Below, piece by piece: positions 32,601 through 43,988 of a DNA stretch of 64,000 nt. Numbering within the stretch: the first letter of the stretch is position 1; every line of letters starts with the position of its first letter. The stretch lies in assembly GCA_038380435.1 (NCBI GenBank), contig JAWZYU010000010.1, forward strand, positions 47,154,135-47,218,134. Direction: 5' to 3'. The DNA is from Ryuthela nishihirai. Taxonomy: Eukaryota; Arthropoda; Arachnida; Araneae; Heptathelidae. The translations under genes were made by a program, and so were the position numbers. The notes under the pieces were generated by a model, which had not been told where the DNA came from, ran no database searches, and saw nothing but the letters and a program-made list of their open reading frames with translations.

Positions 32601-32640
32601 AGTTCGATGTCTACAGACGGACAGACAGACGACAAAGCAA

Positions 32641-33430
32641 AATTATTACCTCGTTTCCTTTGAAAATGAGATAAAAAGAGACAAAAGCTAGATTATGAAA
32701 ATACTACAGTCCCTTCCAATATAACTATCTAGTGATTTTTAAATTTTAATAGAATTACTAGTTTATATACTAAAATATTTCTATAAAAGACTGTAATATT
32801 ATTAAATATCTCAGAACGTCTAACAGTTTTATTGGCAAAGCTTGGATTTTGCCACTATCTGGTTCACCAAAATTCCAACAGGCTGCGCCACTTTTACGTC
32901 TAGTTGAAGCTTTACTTCTTCTGTTATACATTCTTTGGATATATCGCTGGCAGATCTATGTAAAAAGGCATAAAAGCTTATGCCTATAAGCCCAATCAAC
33001 ACTACTGTCAATAAAACAAAGAAAATCAGCTACTTGGCAAATAGGTCTGTCAAGATACAGTATGTTACAATGAACAACACCACTAGCATTGTTCCTTGGA
33101 ATATGGATTTATCCTTTTGGCTAAGGATGATATTCATGATGAGATGCGATGCGCAATAGGTCGGCTGAGTAGTATGTATTACATAAATGAATGATTGTTG
33201 CGAAATGGACAAATTATTTTTTACTTTCAGCCACCAGTTAAATCTGGAAAATTTTCACGAACTTATGAGAAAATGTTTCCAATATATACCAATAGTTCTT
33301 CAAAGTGCTGTTACTAAACAATATTATTCCCTAATGCAATTAAGCGATGATCTATAATAATAAAAGAAGATGTCAGTCTGTGTCATAATTCATCGTAACT
33401 CATCAAACCATAACTAATAGTGGCAAACAC
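32641..33430. other. Interval with no recognised feature
   Basis: Two 60-aa minus-strand frames (32,829-33,011 and 33,030-33,212) contain hydrophobic stretches, but nothing marks them as genes. Confidence 0.5.
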
Positions 33431-33449
33431 TTCCAAATTTCAGGGAATT

Positions 33450-33841
33450 GTTGTTGGGTTGGGTTGTTTTACCTCTGAGCGGCACTTTTTTGCACACCAT
33501 GGGCTAAATGGCCAGGTCACATGGACCCCGAAGACTCAGAGAAGGTTGGGGGAGGGGCCACACTGGAACAGCTGTTGGGAGACAGATGGTAGTCTCCCGT
33601 CAAGGCCATCCAGCGTGTTCTTTAACGTGCACAGGGTATGGCTCTTCAACACACGGGGCCACGGCTTAACGTCCCATCCGACGGACGGCGGCCTTTCCAA
33701 GCCCATCGGTGTCCCCTACTGACCGTGGGCAAGGCGGGGAATTCTGCGGAGATAAATATCAACGCTGACCCAGCTGGGACTCGAACCTGGGAACTACAGA
33801 TTACGAGCCTGGCGCGCTACCGACTGAGCCACCCCCGCCCC
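33450..33841 (-). mobile_element. SINE-A, full length with target-site duplication
   Basis: Well-preserved inverted copy from GTTGGGTTGGGTTGTTTTAC to GACTGAGCCACCCCCGCCCC. The flanks carry AATTTCAGGGA at both sides (33,436-33,446 and 33,842-33,852), an 11-bp direct repeat. Good A and B boxes (CTGAGCCAC and GGGACTCGAACC in plus orientation). Frames of 100 and 76 aa through it are incidental. Confidence 0.95.
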
Positions 33842-33856
33842 AATTTCAGGGAGTGT

Positions 33857-34674
33857 TTCTGGTTGTAGTCAGAGGTGTAAACTCCCGCAAGGAGAGAGTA
33901 CGGGGGTCCTTTGTAAAAATTTGTTTATCGAAATATTTTTCTACAGCTTTAAACGAAAAATAACAGACCATAAACAATTATTCTTCGTTTTCCCTATTAG
34001 AAATTTCTTTCCTTCAGAGCAAAACTCATTGTCTGAAAGCCTGAACTTGATCATAAACTTCGTTAACCTAAGACCACCGACAGCGGTGGATGACGTAATT
34101 TTTCTTCCGACTTGCATTTTCTCTCGATAAGCTCAAACTGTTGAACTATTTCGACTAGATATGTTTCCAATGTTATCACTTTTTCTTTTATTTCTCTATT
34201 CTTGTGCCGATTTTATATCATTTTCTGCGATAGAAGAGAAAATGAATCGTATTCAAAATAATTTGGTTGAAACTATGTTGGCTTTTTAATGCAAATTTCC
34301 TTTATGACCGTCTGAAAACAACTGAGACAATATTTTATGAAGAAAGTTGTAAAACTAATTCATTCCAAAATGTCTAATTATATATTACTAAAACAGAAAT
34401 ATATGTCAGATAGTTATTATGTGTATTTTCAAATAAACTTCAAGTGGTGCATTATGGTGCACATAACGAAACAAAAGGGGCGACCAAGGTATTTTCCTAT
34501 TAGAGGTGGGTCGAGATTTTCCGGTACGTCATTGGTTGCAGTGCCAAATTTAAAATTCAAATTCCAAAAGGTGAGCTTCCTGCAAACAAAACGTTTATTG
34601 CTATTCCTATGGGAAACCGAAGTCGCTGCAAAATCCGTTGTTGCCATTTACTGCTATGCAACTGCGAACCTAGA
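33857..34674. other. Interval with no recognised feature
   Basis: A less AT-rich patch at 34,470-34,660 gives overlapping frames on both strands without a recognisable domain. Confidence 0.5.
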
Positions 34675-34862
34675 CGTCCCGAGGAGCGGTTAGCGTCTTT
34701 GGCTACTGATCAAAGGAACCTGGGTTCGAAGCCCATGGATGTTTGTGGATTTTCTTTCTGCTGCGGTCCCTCCTTCCTCACAGATCGTCTGCTGTGGCTA
34801 CATACATTTATAAACTGATAGGCTCCTGTTTGACCTCTGTGGAAAGCAGCTGCTTGAAGGTT
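34675..34862 (+). mobile_element. SINE-B, near full length
   Basis: CCGAGGAGCGGTTAGCGTCT (A-box region), CTGGGTTCGAAGCCC (B box), body and the GCTTGAAGG end, followed by a TTTTTTTATTTATC tail. Confidence 0.85.
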
Positions 34863-34982
34863 TTTTTATTTATCATTTATTTAACTGTAAACCTAAGAAT
34901 CGTAAGAAAGTGTAAATAGGCTGCGTTTGGTAAATCTCCCATATTCCCAAGAGCATTATTATTTTAAAGCGTTCAGTTTCAG

Positions 34983-34983
34983 G

Positions 34984-35059
<76 letters not shown>

Positions 35060-38000
35060 AGCAGCCATTGGCTACGGAGGTCCAACCAGACCGTGCAATT
35101 TAGCTCTCCAAGCAAGTCTATCCTGAGCTACATCTACTGCATCTGGCCACTGCACACCAATTCTAACAAGGTCCTGTTTGACATTGTCTTCCCACCGCAT
35201 CCTAGGTCTCCCCTTCTTTCTGAGGCCTTTAGGCACACTGTTCATAACCCTATTCGCCAATCTATAATTATTCATACGGGCAACATGGCCAAACCAACGG
35301 AGTCTCTCTCTGCGCAATATGCTGCTTAAAGGAGGTTGCAAACTCCTTTGCCTAACCTCATCATTAGTTACAAAGTTGAACCACCTAATGCCCAAGATAC
35401 TGCGTAAGCATCTGGAATCAAAAGCCTCTAGCTTCCTGTTATCTTGTTTACAAAGTGTCCAAGTTTCACTACCATAACTAACCCTAGAAAGAACCAAACT
35501 ATTATACAGTCTAATTTTAGTCTTTAGGTGTATACGCCTATTTCTCCACACTCTCCATAGATTCTTAAAAGTCCCGGCAGCAATCCCTATTGGTCTGTTA
35601 ATCTCATGCCGCACATCACCATTATCTGTTACATAGCTCCCAAGATAATTAAACTGTGACACCTGCTCAAGACTGCAACCATTCAGATTAACTGAATCAC
35701 AGCCTGCCTGACCAATTTTCATTACTTTAGTTTTCTCTCTGTTTATAACCAAACCTACTCTATTACCAGTCTCATCAACAGCTCGAATGAAAGAGTTCAT
35801 CTCATCAGCATCATTTGGCAAAAGGGCTAAATCATCAGCATAATCTAAATCAGAAATTTTCGTATCTCCAGCCCATTTAAGGCCAAAATCTTTACCTTGA
35901 AGTGAATTTCGCATAACATAATCAATAACCAAGCTAAAGAGAAAAGGAGACAAAATGCACCCTTGTCGAACACCAGAAGTAATGCTAAATCAATTGCTAC
36001 AAGCCTTACCAACTCTCACACACGACTCGGTGTTATTATAGAGAGCTTTCATAATGTTAACTAACTTGTCTGGTATACCATATGATCTCACAATCAACCA
36101 CAAATTATGACGATCAACAGAGTCGAAAGCCTTTTTGAAATCAACAAAGCTAGCAACCAAAGGTTTCTGAAACTCTAAACATTTCTCAAGAATCTGCCTA
36201 AATGAAAATATCTGATCCACACATCCCCTACCACTTCTGAATCCACATTGCTCATCACGCAATTGACTGTCAACCAGATTCTTAATTCTATTAAGCACAA
36301 TCATGGAAAGAACTTTACCTGGAACAGAGAGTAGGCTGATACCCCTATAGTTATCACAAGAACTGCGATCACCTTTTTTGAAAATAGGGATAACAATAGC
36401 TCTGGTAAAATCCTTAGGAACCATGCCTTTATCATAAAAGATATTCAGAATTGCAGTCATCCAAGTGGTAACCAAAACATTCCCAGCTCTAAGCATTTCC
36501 GTAGTAATTTCATCTACCCCTGGGGATTTATGAAGTTTAAGTTTAGAAACAGCTAAAATAACTTCAGATTGTGTTATAGGTCCAACATTAAAGCCACCAA
36601 TGCATCTATCATCATTGCAAACAATGGGAGTAGAACTAACTACATTGTTTAGAACATCACTGAAATGCTCAGCCCACCTAGCCATGACAGAATCCTCCCC
36701 TTCTATAACCTTACCTTGTTTATCCTTAAATCCTTGTATGCCTGTCCGTTTTCTACCACACAAAACATTAACTATCTGGTACAGCTCTCTGCTGTTGTGC
36801 TGTCTAACTGCTTCCTCGGCTTTGTCAGCCAAACCATCAAGCCAAAGATTCTTATCAGGAGCTAACTGATCCTTTACAAGTTTATTAAGGTCTCTGTAAT
36901 GCTTTCTATTAGTATTAGTAGGGTATTGATTAAGGGCATTCCTGCAGTTATTTCTTTCCGAAATAAGCTCAAGTGCCTTATCACTCAGATAATTTTGCCT
37001 CTTCTGCTCCTTTTTTCCTAAAAGAGTACTGTTAGTGTCCAAAAAAGCCTGTTTAAAATGATCCCATTCTTCCTCAACTTCAGTAGTAAGCAAACCATGA
37101 CTGTCATAACGACTAAGTAACCTATCATGGTAAGCTTTGGCTATAACTGGATCTTTCAGAGCTTCAGTATTAAAAGTAAATTTTTTAACCCTAGCACAAC
37201 ACTTTTTAAGTTTAAGTTGCAACACACTTTTAACAAGGTATTGGTCAGATCCAATTTCAGCTCCCCTACATGCCCTGGTATTCCTAACAGAACTAGCCCA
37301 TTTGCTGTTAATTAATATGTAATCAATCACATTCTTATGCAGCCCATCAGGTGAAACCCATGTGTACTTATGTATGTCGCGGTGTTTGTAATAAGTGTTA
37401 GTTATTCTGAATCCATTGAGTTTACTTACCTGTAGGAGACGTTGCCCATTGCCATTGCAGCTACCAATACCAAAAGGGCCTATTACTCCTCCCCAAAGGT
37501 CAGAGTCAGTACCAACTTCGACATTGAAGTCACCAAGAACAAGGGTAATATCTCCTTTCTTGACAGAATTCAAAATATCCTGAAGTTGTTCATAAAACCT
37601 ATCCTTCTCATCCTCATCGGCATCCTCAGTGGGGGCATAACAGCAGATAACATTCAAGTCTTTAACGTTTGTCTGAAATTTTGCTGTAAGAAACCTTTCA
37701 TTAATGCACTCATATCCTAGAAGAGCATCGCTAGCGTGTCTGCTGAGAAGCAGACCCACGCCTTGGTGATGCTTATTGTCGTCCCTCCCTGAAAAGAGAA
37801 ATTTAAGATTATTTTTAAGAATCTGACCTTTATCTGTCCATCTGGTCTCTTGCAGGCCGAGAATATCTAAATTATAACGTTGGAATTCTTGTGTGAGGAC
37901 ATCAAGAGAAAAAGCTTTGTGCAGAGTCCTCACATTCCAACTACCTATGGAGAGAAAATGGTTAGTGGGATGTTTAAAGAAACTATGTTTATTGAGAGAG

Positions 38001-38633
38001 GGAATGCCGACAATATCAAACAGCCCCCTAATCGCAGACATGGGGCAAAGACCCGTTCCCCCACTACTAAAGGCTGAAGCCATCTACACTGGAAGACTTC
38101 CTCCAATGTAGAATTTGACGATGCCAATAGAAGCAAAGAGTTCAGGTGCCTGCGATGACTTCTGCTCAGGATTATCCACCAGCTGATAAACATATCCTGT
38201 GAATCTATTCACTTGGGGCTGTCAACCCACAAACAAACAGAAAACACAGCGGAAGATTTTCCCTCCACAGAAGCCCACCAGTGCAGCAAAATCAGGATCC
38301 ATAATCAAGCTCAGAGCCATATATCTGTCCAGTCCAGTAGGTTTATATGGTCAGCACCAGGACCCTGTGTGGTTGACCACTCCTCAGCAGGGTAGAAAAA
38401 AAAAGAAAAGTAGCCATAGTTGTCCAGATCAGTAGGCCACACTAATCTGGCAGCCCTCCCCTTCCGTTCACTTCCACAATAGAGTATCTCTTTTGAAAGT
38501 CACTAACGGTCCGCACCACGAGAAGGCGGGGTCGGACATTAGGTGCTAGGCCTGGCCGGTTCTTTGCATCATCACAGGGGATTGGTGCATAGCTCTCCTT
38601 CCAGTGACTACCTTGCTACCATTTACAGACCCA
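34983..38633 (-). mobile_element. RTE-type LINE, copy A, nearly intact
   Basis: A 3.65-kb non-LTR retrotransposon on the minus strand, ending at its 3' side in a long (GAT)n microsatellite (plus strand TCA repeats, 34,983-35,059). Its 5' end (GGTCTGTAAATGGTAGC on the minus strand) lies at 38,633. The same 5' start is found in copy C at 57,194. AGTTTCAG stands on both sides (34,975-34,982 and 38,634-38,641), a candidate 8-bp target-site duplication. A short 3' untranslated part and a simple-repeat tail instead of poly(A) are typical of the RTE clade. The 5' leader before the ATG is about 550 bases. Confidence 0.9.
35072..38083 (-). pseudogene. RTE endonuclease-reverse transcriptase ORF, copy A, one internal stop
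   Basis: One frame of 1003 codons, from ATG at 38,083 (MASAFSSGGTG) to the stop at 35,072, broken only by TGA at codon 698 (35,990-35,992), where copies B and C have Trp. An apurinic-like endonuclease occupies about residues 45-290: GSWNVRTLH, LQETRW with the catalytic Glu, GDFN, and IDYILIN. A reverse transcriptase spans about 530-830: IVIPIFKKGD, YRGISLLS, VDFKKAFDSVD, and DYADDLALL with the catalytic Asp pair (35,831-35,842). The C-terminal region has RLRWFGHVARM and GRPRMRWED. The protein nicks target DNA and copies its own RNA there. The final endonuclease motif reads SDQ (codon 281, 37,241-37,243) instead of SDH, a loss of the catalytic His. A premature stop plus this change makes the copy inactive. 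Confidence 0.9.
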
Positions 38634-38881
38634 AGTTTCAGTTTAGAACCTGATTTTTAAGTTCAACCCAGGGTCACATAGAAGAACCAGAGTACGTAAT
38701 TTGGGACGTTTCGTTCGAGTAACCTTGGGAATCAGAGGGTACCAAAATTTGTCAAAACGAAACTAAAAATATCGATTGTTTGTGTAGATGCGAAGACACG
38801 AGGGAATATAGTACAAATGTAAGTACCGTAGGTATTAAATTCTTTGACAAAAAATTACCTTCTAATTTAATGAATCTTAGT

Positions 38882-39047
38882 GGTTGGGTTGTTTTACCCC
38901 TGACCGGAACTTTTTGCGCAAAATGGAGTAAATGGCCAGGCCACAAGGACCCAAGGGCTTAGATGAAGTGACCAATTCTTTACGTCCTGGACGGCGACTT
39001 TTCCTAGTCTATCGGTATCTCTTTCTGATAGAGAGCAGGATGAGGGT
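38882..39047 (-). mobile_element. SINE-A with a large internal deletion
   Basis: Tail complement TTGGGTTGTTTTACCCCTGA at the left, then a jump from the CAAGGGCTTAGATGAAG region to TCCTGGACGGCGACTTTTCC, losing the middle. The head is also missing. Confidence 0.8.
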
Positions 39048-39059
39048 TTAGTGTAGATG

Positions 39060-39655
39060 GTGGCATCTTAGTGGCCGAGTGGATAGGACCCTTGGCTACT
39101 AATCAAAGAGATCTAGGTTTGATCTCTGGATAAGATACCATATTCGTTTCTGCGCTGTCTTTCTGCTGAGGTCTCGCTTCTCTCATAGATCTTCTCTATG
39201 GCGCATCATACTGAAAATTCCTGCCAAACCCAGGGCTGGGGTAGCTCAGTCGGTAGCGCGCCAGGCTCGTAATCTGTAGTTCCCAGGTTCGAGTTCAAGC
39301 TGAGTCAGTGTTGAGATTTATCTCTGCAAAACTCCCAGCTCTCATCACGGTTAGTAGGGGACACCGATGGGTTTGTAAAGGCGCCGTCCGTCGGATGGGA
39401 CATTAAGCCGTGACCCCATGTGCGGGAGAGTCATACTCTGTGTACGTTAAAGAACACACTGGATAGCCTTGACGGGAGGCTACCATCTGTCTCCCAACAG
39501 CTGTTCTAGTGGGTCCCCTCCCCCAACCTTCTTGAGCCTTCGGGGTCCATGTGACCTGGACATTTAGCCCATAGTGTGCAAAAAATGTGCCGCTCAGAGG
39601 TAAAACAACCCAACCTGCCAGACCTCTGTGACAAGCGACTGTTTAAGGGTTAATT
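39060..39655 (+). mobile_element. SINE-B split by a SINE-A insertion
   Basis: The left part (39,060-39,230) has the head AGTGGCCGAGTGGATAGGAC and the CTGCTGAGGTCTCGC body. The right part (39,614-39,655) resumes with CTGCCAGACCTCTGTGACAA and the GTTTAAGGG end. The interrupting SINE-A lies at 39,231-39,613. Confidence 0.9.
39231..39613 (+). mobile_element. SINE-A, full length, nested in SINE-B
   Basis: Complete plus-strand copy: GGGTAGCTCAGTCGGTAGCG head, GGTTCGAGTTC B box, body, and GAGGTAAAACAACCCAA end. It is flanked by CCTGCCAAACC (39,220-39,230) and CCTGCCAGACC (39,614-39,624), an 11-bp target duplication with one difference. It inserted into SINE-B, so it is the younger element at this locus. 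Confidence 0.95.
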
Positions 39656-41361
39656 CATTTTTATTTTTCATATGTATTAGGCGGAACTCATATTTATAAT
39701 TTGTCCAAGAACAGCTCCAAAAATGATAAAAGCTCCATTTTTCAGATACCATCAGTATGAAAAATGTTATTTTCAAATGAGCGTTTTAAAAAAGGAAGTG
39801 TACGTATGCACTAGGAAAATAAATCTGTGCAAAATGTTCAGAGATAACAGCAAGAATTAAAGAGAGTTTTGTGATATGTGAGTTCATTGTCTTGTGAATC
39901 CTAGGTTAAAAAAATCTACACTTAAAATGAACGGTGTAATTTCGTTTGTCAGATAAATACACACACATAAAAAAGAATAAATTAAGGTATGATTATGATA
40001 GAAGACGTCTGCATTTTTATCTTTTTGATAAACTGTTTAAAAAAAGCATTCATTATGTGCTCAACTCACTGGAAATATTTAAATGATAAGGGTCAAAGTA
40101 ATCAAGTGAGAGAGATAATAACTTTTTTGCATCAACCTAATTATGCCGACGTTAGCCTCTTCTGCTAAACCCAATTGCAGACTTGTACAAAAGCTTTAAT
40201 AAATCATCGCAACGAGTTAGTCAAAAAATAATGACACGAAACTGACACCATTAACATCCTACCGAAGTTTGCAATGATAAGTATGATATATATAAATATC
40301 AATATTTTAAGCTGCTTTCGAACAGGTATTTTTCCCGCCATTGATGTCTAATGCTGTACAGGAAGTTTAACATAATCTAGACAGATGGAAATAAAAGAAG
40401 ATGGATAACAGCAAGATAGAGAGGCGACGACCATGTTTCAGTAATTTAATTAAATGCCAATGCTACACATGAAGAGCTAGAGAACGCTTTAAAATGATCC
40501 TACTCTGATATCAGAGTGCTGCTGCTTCCTGAAGAACATTACCGTTTTGGCAGTAGTCCATAAAGGGGGAAAAAATGCATATATAGTGCGCCAGGAGGCG
40601 AAGGTAGCTCTAATGGGAATCCCAGGGCATTCTCAATTAAACGTGTGTAGAATATCAAATGTGTCAGGACCTAGTAGGCGCCAAGCAAATGTAGAGCTTA
40701 AGTATTCTCCTCGTAGTTGTCTAGAGCTGCAGATATTGCTTGAGGTTGTTTCTGGAGGAACGATTGCTGGAGTACCTTAAGAAACAAATTTTCTTCCAAA
40801 CAACATCACATCCCTTAAAATCGCCATCTCTTTGCAGAATAGTGAAAAATTTAAACCAAATAAAATATTTATTATTCTGCATTATGCTACAGTAGCTTTG
40901 TGTGTTAAGGTAATATTTTACCGTTAAAAACTACAATTTTCATAGAGTGTCTTATATTTTTATAAATTATTAAACAACATGATAGATTGCACAGAACTAT
41001 TGTTTTTAATGATCTTTGCGTTAATTATTAATGATCTTTGCGTTAATTATTATGGACACGTACTTAATAAGTATTATAATACTTCTGGTAATTAACGTAT
41101 TATAATACTTCTGGTATTCTTCACGTACTTAAATACTTCTGGTAATTTCGTCTTCTGTCTGTCCCATGAGAAATACCCCACTTTTTAGAGTTACATTTCA
41201 TAAATCACATACATTGATAAATTTTTCGTTGGTTAGGTTTACCAACCTTTTTAATTTGTATAACAATATCCTAGATTGGTTTACAATGTCTTTAAAAATT
41301 TCATACCACATTTTTTAATGTTGCTTTCTTCTTAGATTTTATTTCAAATTCTATAAAAAAA
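39656..41361. other. AT-rich interval with small duplications
   Basis: Near the right end, AATGATCTTTGCGTTAATTA occurs twice (about 41,009 and 41,030), and GTATTATAATACTTCTGGTA recurs at about 41,071 and 41,097. ATTATTATGGACACGTACTT at 41,046 matches the terminal region of the Tc1 MITE that ends at 43,402, in inverted orientation. The 77-aa frame at 40,547-40,780 is not recognised. Confidence 0.45.
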
Positions 41362-41575
41362 AATACCCCGTAAAAGCAGCTTCTTGCCACAGAGGTCTAA
41401 GAGGAGCCTGTCAGTCTATACCCTCTAATAGAAGGTCTCTGAGGAAGGTAGGTCCTCAGCAGAAAAACGGCACTGACATCCATGAAAAACGGCACTGGAA
41501 TTCTATTCAGTCAATCAAAATAATATGCATATTATTTTGATGAGTAGCCAAGCTTGCTAATTTGGTCACGGACTG
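41362..41575 (-). mobile_element. SINE-B with B box replaced by a perfect palindrome
   Basis: The tail complement TACCCCGTAAAAGCAGCTTC and body are at the left, and the head complement GAGTAGCCAAGCTTGCTAAT at the right. Between them, where the B box should lie, there is a duplicated GAAAAACGGCACTG segment and a perfect 26-bp palindrome (41,515-41,540, centred on ATGCAT). Confidence 0.8.
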
Positions 41576-42734
41576 CCACAAATTCTATGCATTTATTAAA
41601 TGTGTTGTACATATGTCTTTTTGTTATCTATCGATTTATATATGAGCCGTTATTTTTACAAATTTTGAATTACTTTCTTTTTATGTGTCCACTATTATTG
41701 GATCATTAATCTGTTGTGAACACATTAAATAAATATATAAATGATTTTTGCACGCTTAAAAAAACAGAGGTAATGTTCTCTTTTCGTCTTCTGTCTGTCT
41801 GTAGACATTCAACTTTCTTTTATTTTTAGACACAAATGAAAAATTATTGTTTGGATAAGTATTAATGAAATATTATGTTTCACGTTTATTCGAATGTTCC
41901 ATTAGCTTCAGCAACGCTCTCTTACAGTGGAAAAAGTCAAAAGCGAATAAAACTTAAATATTAAAAGCGATCTATTTATGCCCGAAGTTTTAATGGTAGA
42001 GTATGATGGTCAAGATATTTACATTGGTAACAACGATTTCCCCTTATCCTCGGGGGAGTGGGAGGTGAGATAACTTATTTTTGTGTTTGTAGGTACTAAT
42101 GAAATATTACTATTTGTATTTTTCTGATCACCTGTTGGTGGGAATTTTCAACGTTAGAGGTGCTAAGGTCGAAGTAAAAATGTTCTCTTTGAACATCGAA
42201 TGTCCGCCAGAGAGATTGTGTACGGAAAAAAGCTTCTAGTTATTAAATTATCTAAAAGTGAAATCGTTTAATTCCATTAAAAGTTTCTATTAAATCTATT
42301 AAGTTAATTTAATGATTTTAAATACAGATATTTAAAAAAAAGTTTTTAAAAATATCTTTTTGAACAAAAAAAAACTTTTTTGTTCTCAAATAAATAGAAT
42401 GTATCATACTGATGCTTATTAGCTCTCAGCCACTTCAATGCGCAATTTTTCTGTTGAGTAGCAGAAATGGATTATAAGAGACAGGCAGAAGCCAAACTGT
42501 CGTCTCATCATTAGCAATAACATCATCATCTGGATCAATGAGCTCCAGCTGCATCTCTTTCTCTCCTCTGACGTCAATCGAATCTTTCCTTTTCCCTTGT
42601 TCTTCCTTTTGATCTGACTCTTGGCTTTTTTACGGAAAACCGGAACCATCTGATAACGCCTTCTTGGTAACACCAGAAAGCGTTCAACGAATCTTTCTCT
42701 TTAACACGTTAGATATTTTTAGTTATCAGCGAAA
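41576..42734. other. Interval with no recognised feature
   Basis: CTTCTGTCTGTCTGTAGACA at 41,789 resembles the border of the 294-bp array at 32.6 kb in inverted form. The 84-aa minus-strand frame (42,419-42,673) is Lys/Arg/Met-rich and unrecognised. Confidence 0.45.
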
Positions 42735-42736
42735 TA

Positions 42737-43400
42737 CACTGCCTAGCCAAATTAATATGCACACTTCATAGTTCACGAGGCATCATGAAACATACCAATG
42801 TATGCAAAATTTCTTATTGCTGTAAGTATTCTACAGTTCATCAGCTGAGAGAGATGACTGAGCAGTACTTCAAAACTTGTTTTAACGAGAGCTATGCACA
42901 GAGAATTGAAAGCTTCGAAATTTACGAACTGTACCATGATATAGGGGCGGGGGTGGCTCAGTCGGTAGCGCGCCAGGCTCGTAATCTGTAGTTCCCAGGT
43001 TCGAGTCCCAGCTGGGTCAGCGTTGAGATTTATCTCCGCAAAATTCCCCGCCCTGCCCAAGGTCAGTAGGGGACGCCGATGGGCTTGGAAAATTCGCCGT
43101 CCGTCGGATGGGACTTTAAGCCGTGGCCCCGTGTGCGGGAGAGCCATACCCTGTGCACGTTAAAGAACACGCTGGATGGCCTTGACGGGAGGCTACCATC
43201 TGTCTCCCAACAGCTGTTCCAGTGGGTCCCCCTCCCCCAACCTTCTCTGAGCCTTCGGGGTCCATGTGACATGGTCATTTAGCCCATGGTGTGCAAAAAA
43301 GTGCCGCTCAGAGGTAAAACAACCCAACACAACCCAAATGTACCATGATATATACCAGAAGTATTTAAGTACGTGTCCATAATAATTTGGCCAGGCAATA
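42737..43400. mobile_element. Tc1-type MITE split by a SINE-A
   Basis: Left end (TA)CACTGCCTAGCCAAATTA and right end ATAATTTGGCCAGGCAATA(TA) are inverted relatives. Internal sequence (GCACAGAGAATTGAAAGC, TCATCAGCTGAGAGAGATGA) matches the deleted Tc1 element at 25,264-25,784. The interruption at 42,944-43,338 is a SINE-A. Confidence 0.8.
42944..43338 (+). mobile_element. SINE-A, best complete copy, with 14-bp target duplication
   Basis: Reference copy of the family: GGGGCGGGGGTGGCTCAGTC head, TCCCAGGTTCGAGTCCCAGC (B box), TTGAGATTTATCTCCGC, CGTCCGTCGGATGGGAC, GTGCACGTTAAAGAACACGC, GACATGGTCATTTAGCCCAT, and GAGGTAAAACAACCCAACAC. The direct repeat TGTACCATGATATA flanks it at 42,930-42,943 and 43,339-43,352. 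The overlapping frames of 60-124 aa on both strands are incidental. Confidence 0.97.
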
Positions 43401-43402
43401 TA

Positions 43403-43988
43403 TGTTGTAGAAATGTCTTTATAATTATTTTACACTCGGAAACCCCTCAGATGTGTTGAACGTTCGTATGCTAATCTCTTAGTAAAGTTGTTTGTTCTTT
43501 GTTGATTGACTAATTGATTTATTCATACTGAATTCTCACACTTTAATCTATACCAAAAAAGATTAGCAGTTAGATATGAAGAAATTGGGACATGTTATTT
43601 CAAGTGTACCTAATTTTTAACAAATTTTAAGTCACCTAACAGTTGACCCCAGGTCTCAAAAACAAGTTAAAATTAAAGTTCTACAGGGGATTGGTATAAT
43701 TAAAAAAATTATGAATCATTGATCTAAGAATCCACTTATCCTTGAACCCCAGTGAATCATTCTACTCATTTCCTTCTAAGAATTTACTATTTGGTAGCTA
43801 ACAATACTAGTATTAATGGCTAATATTTTGCCATCTAGAACAGGGGCGATAACGTTTTTTAAAGCGAGCTACATTAAAACTGTGGAATTTGAAGCTGGTC
43901 GCACTAGAGAAATTAGAAGGAGATCCAAATACATAAAAATAACCCTCTTGTTTATATATCAATTTACTATTAGGAAAATATATGGAAA
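43403..43988. other. Interval with no recognised feature
   Basis: AT-rich; no gene or family recognised. Confidence 0.5.

Noticed and set aside
34873..35115. 80-aa frame with a run of about 26 aspartates on the minus strand
   Set aside because: It is a translation of the GAT-repeat tail of RTE copy A, read into its 3' end; not a gene.
37945..38193. 82-aa frame overlapping the start of the RTE ORF, conserved in copy C (57,630-57,878)
   Set aside because: The two copies are near-identical at the nucleotide level, so conservation of a second frame carries no weight. An upstream ORF role is possible but unsupported.
34983..38633. LTR retrotransposon or endogenous retrovirus
   Set aside because: No long terminal repeats, gag, protease or integrase; the endonuclease plus YADD reverse transcriptase and simple-repeat tail are those of a non-LTR element.
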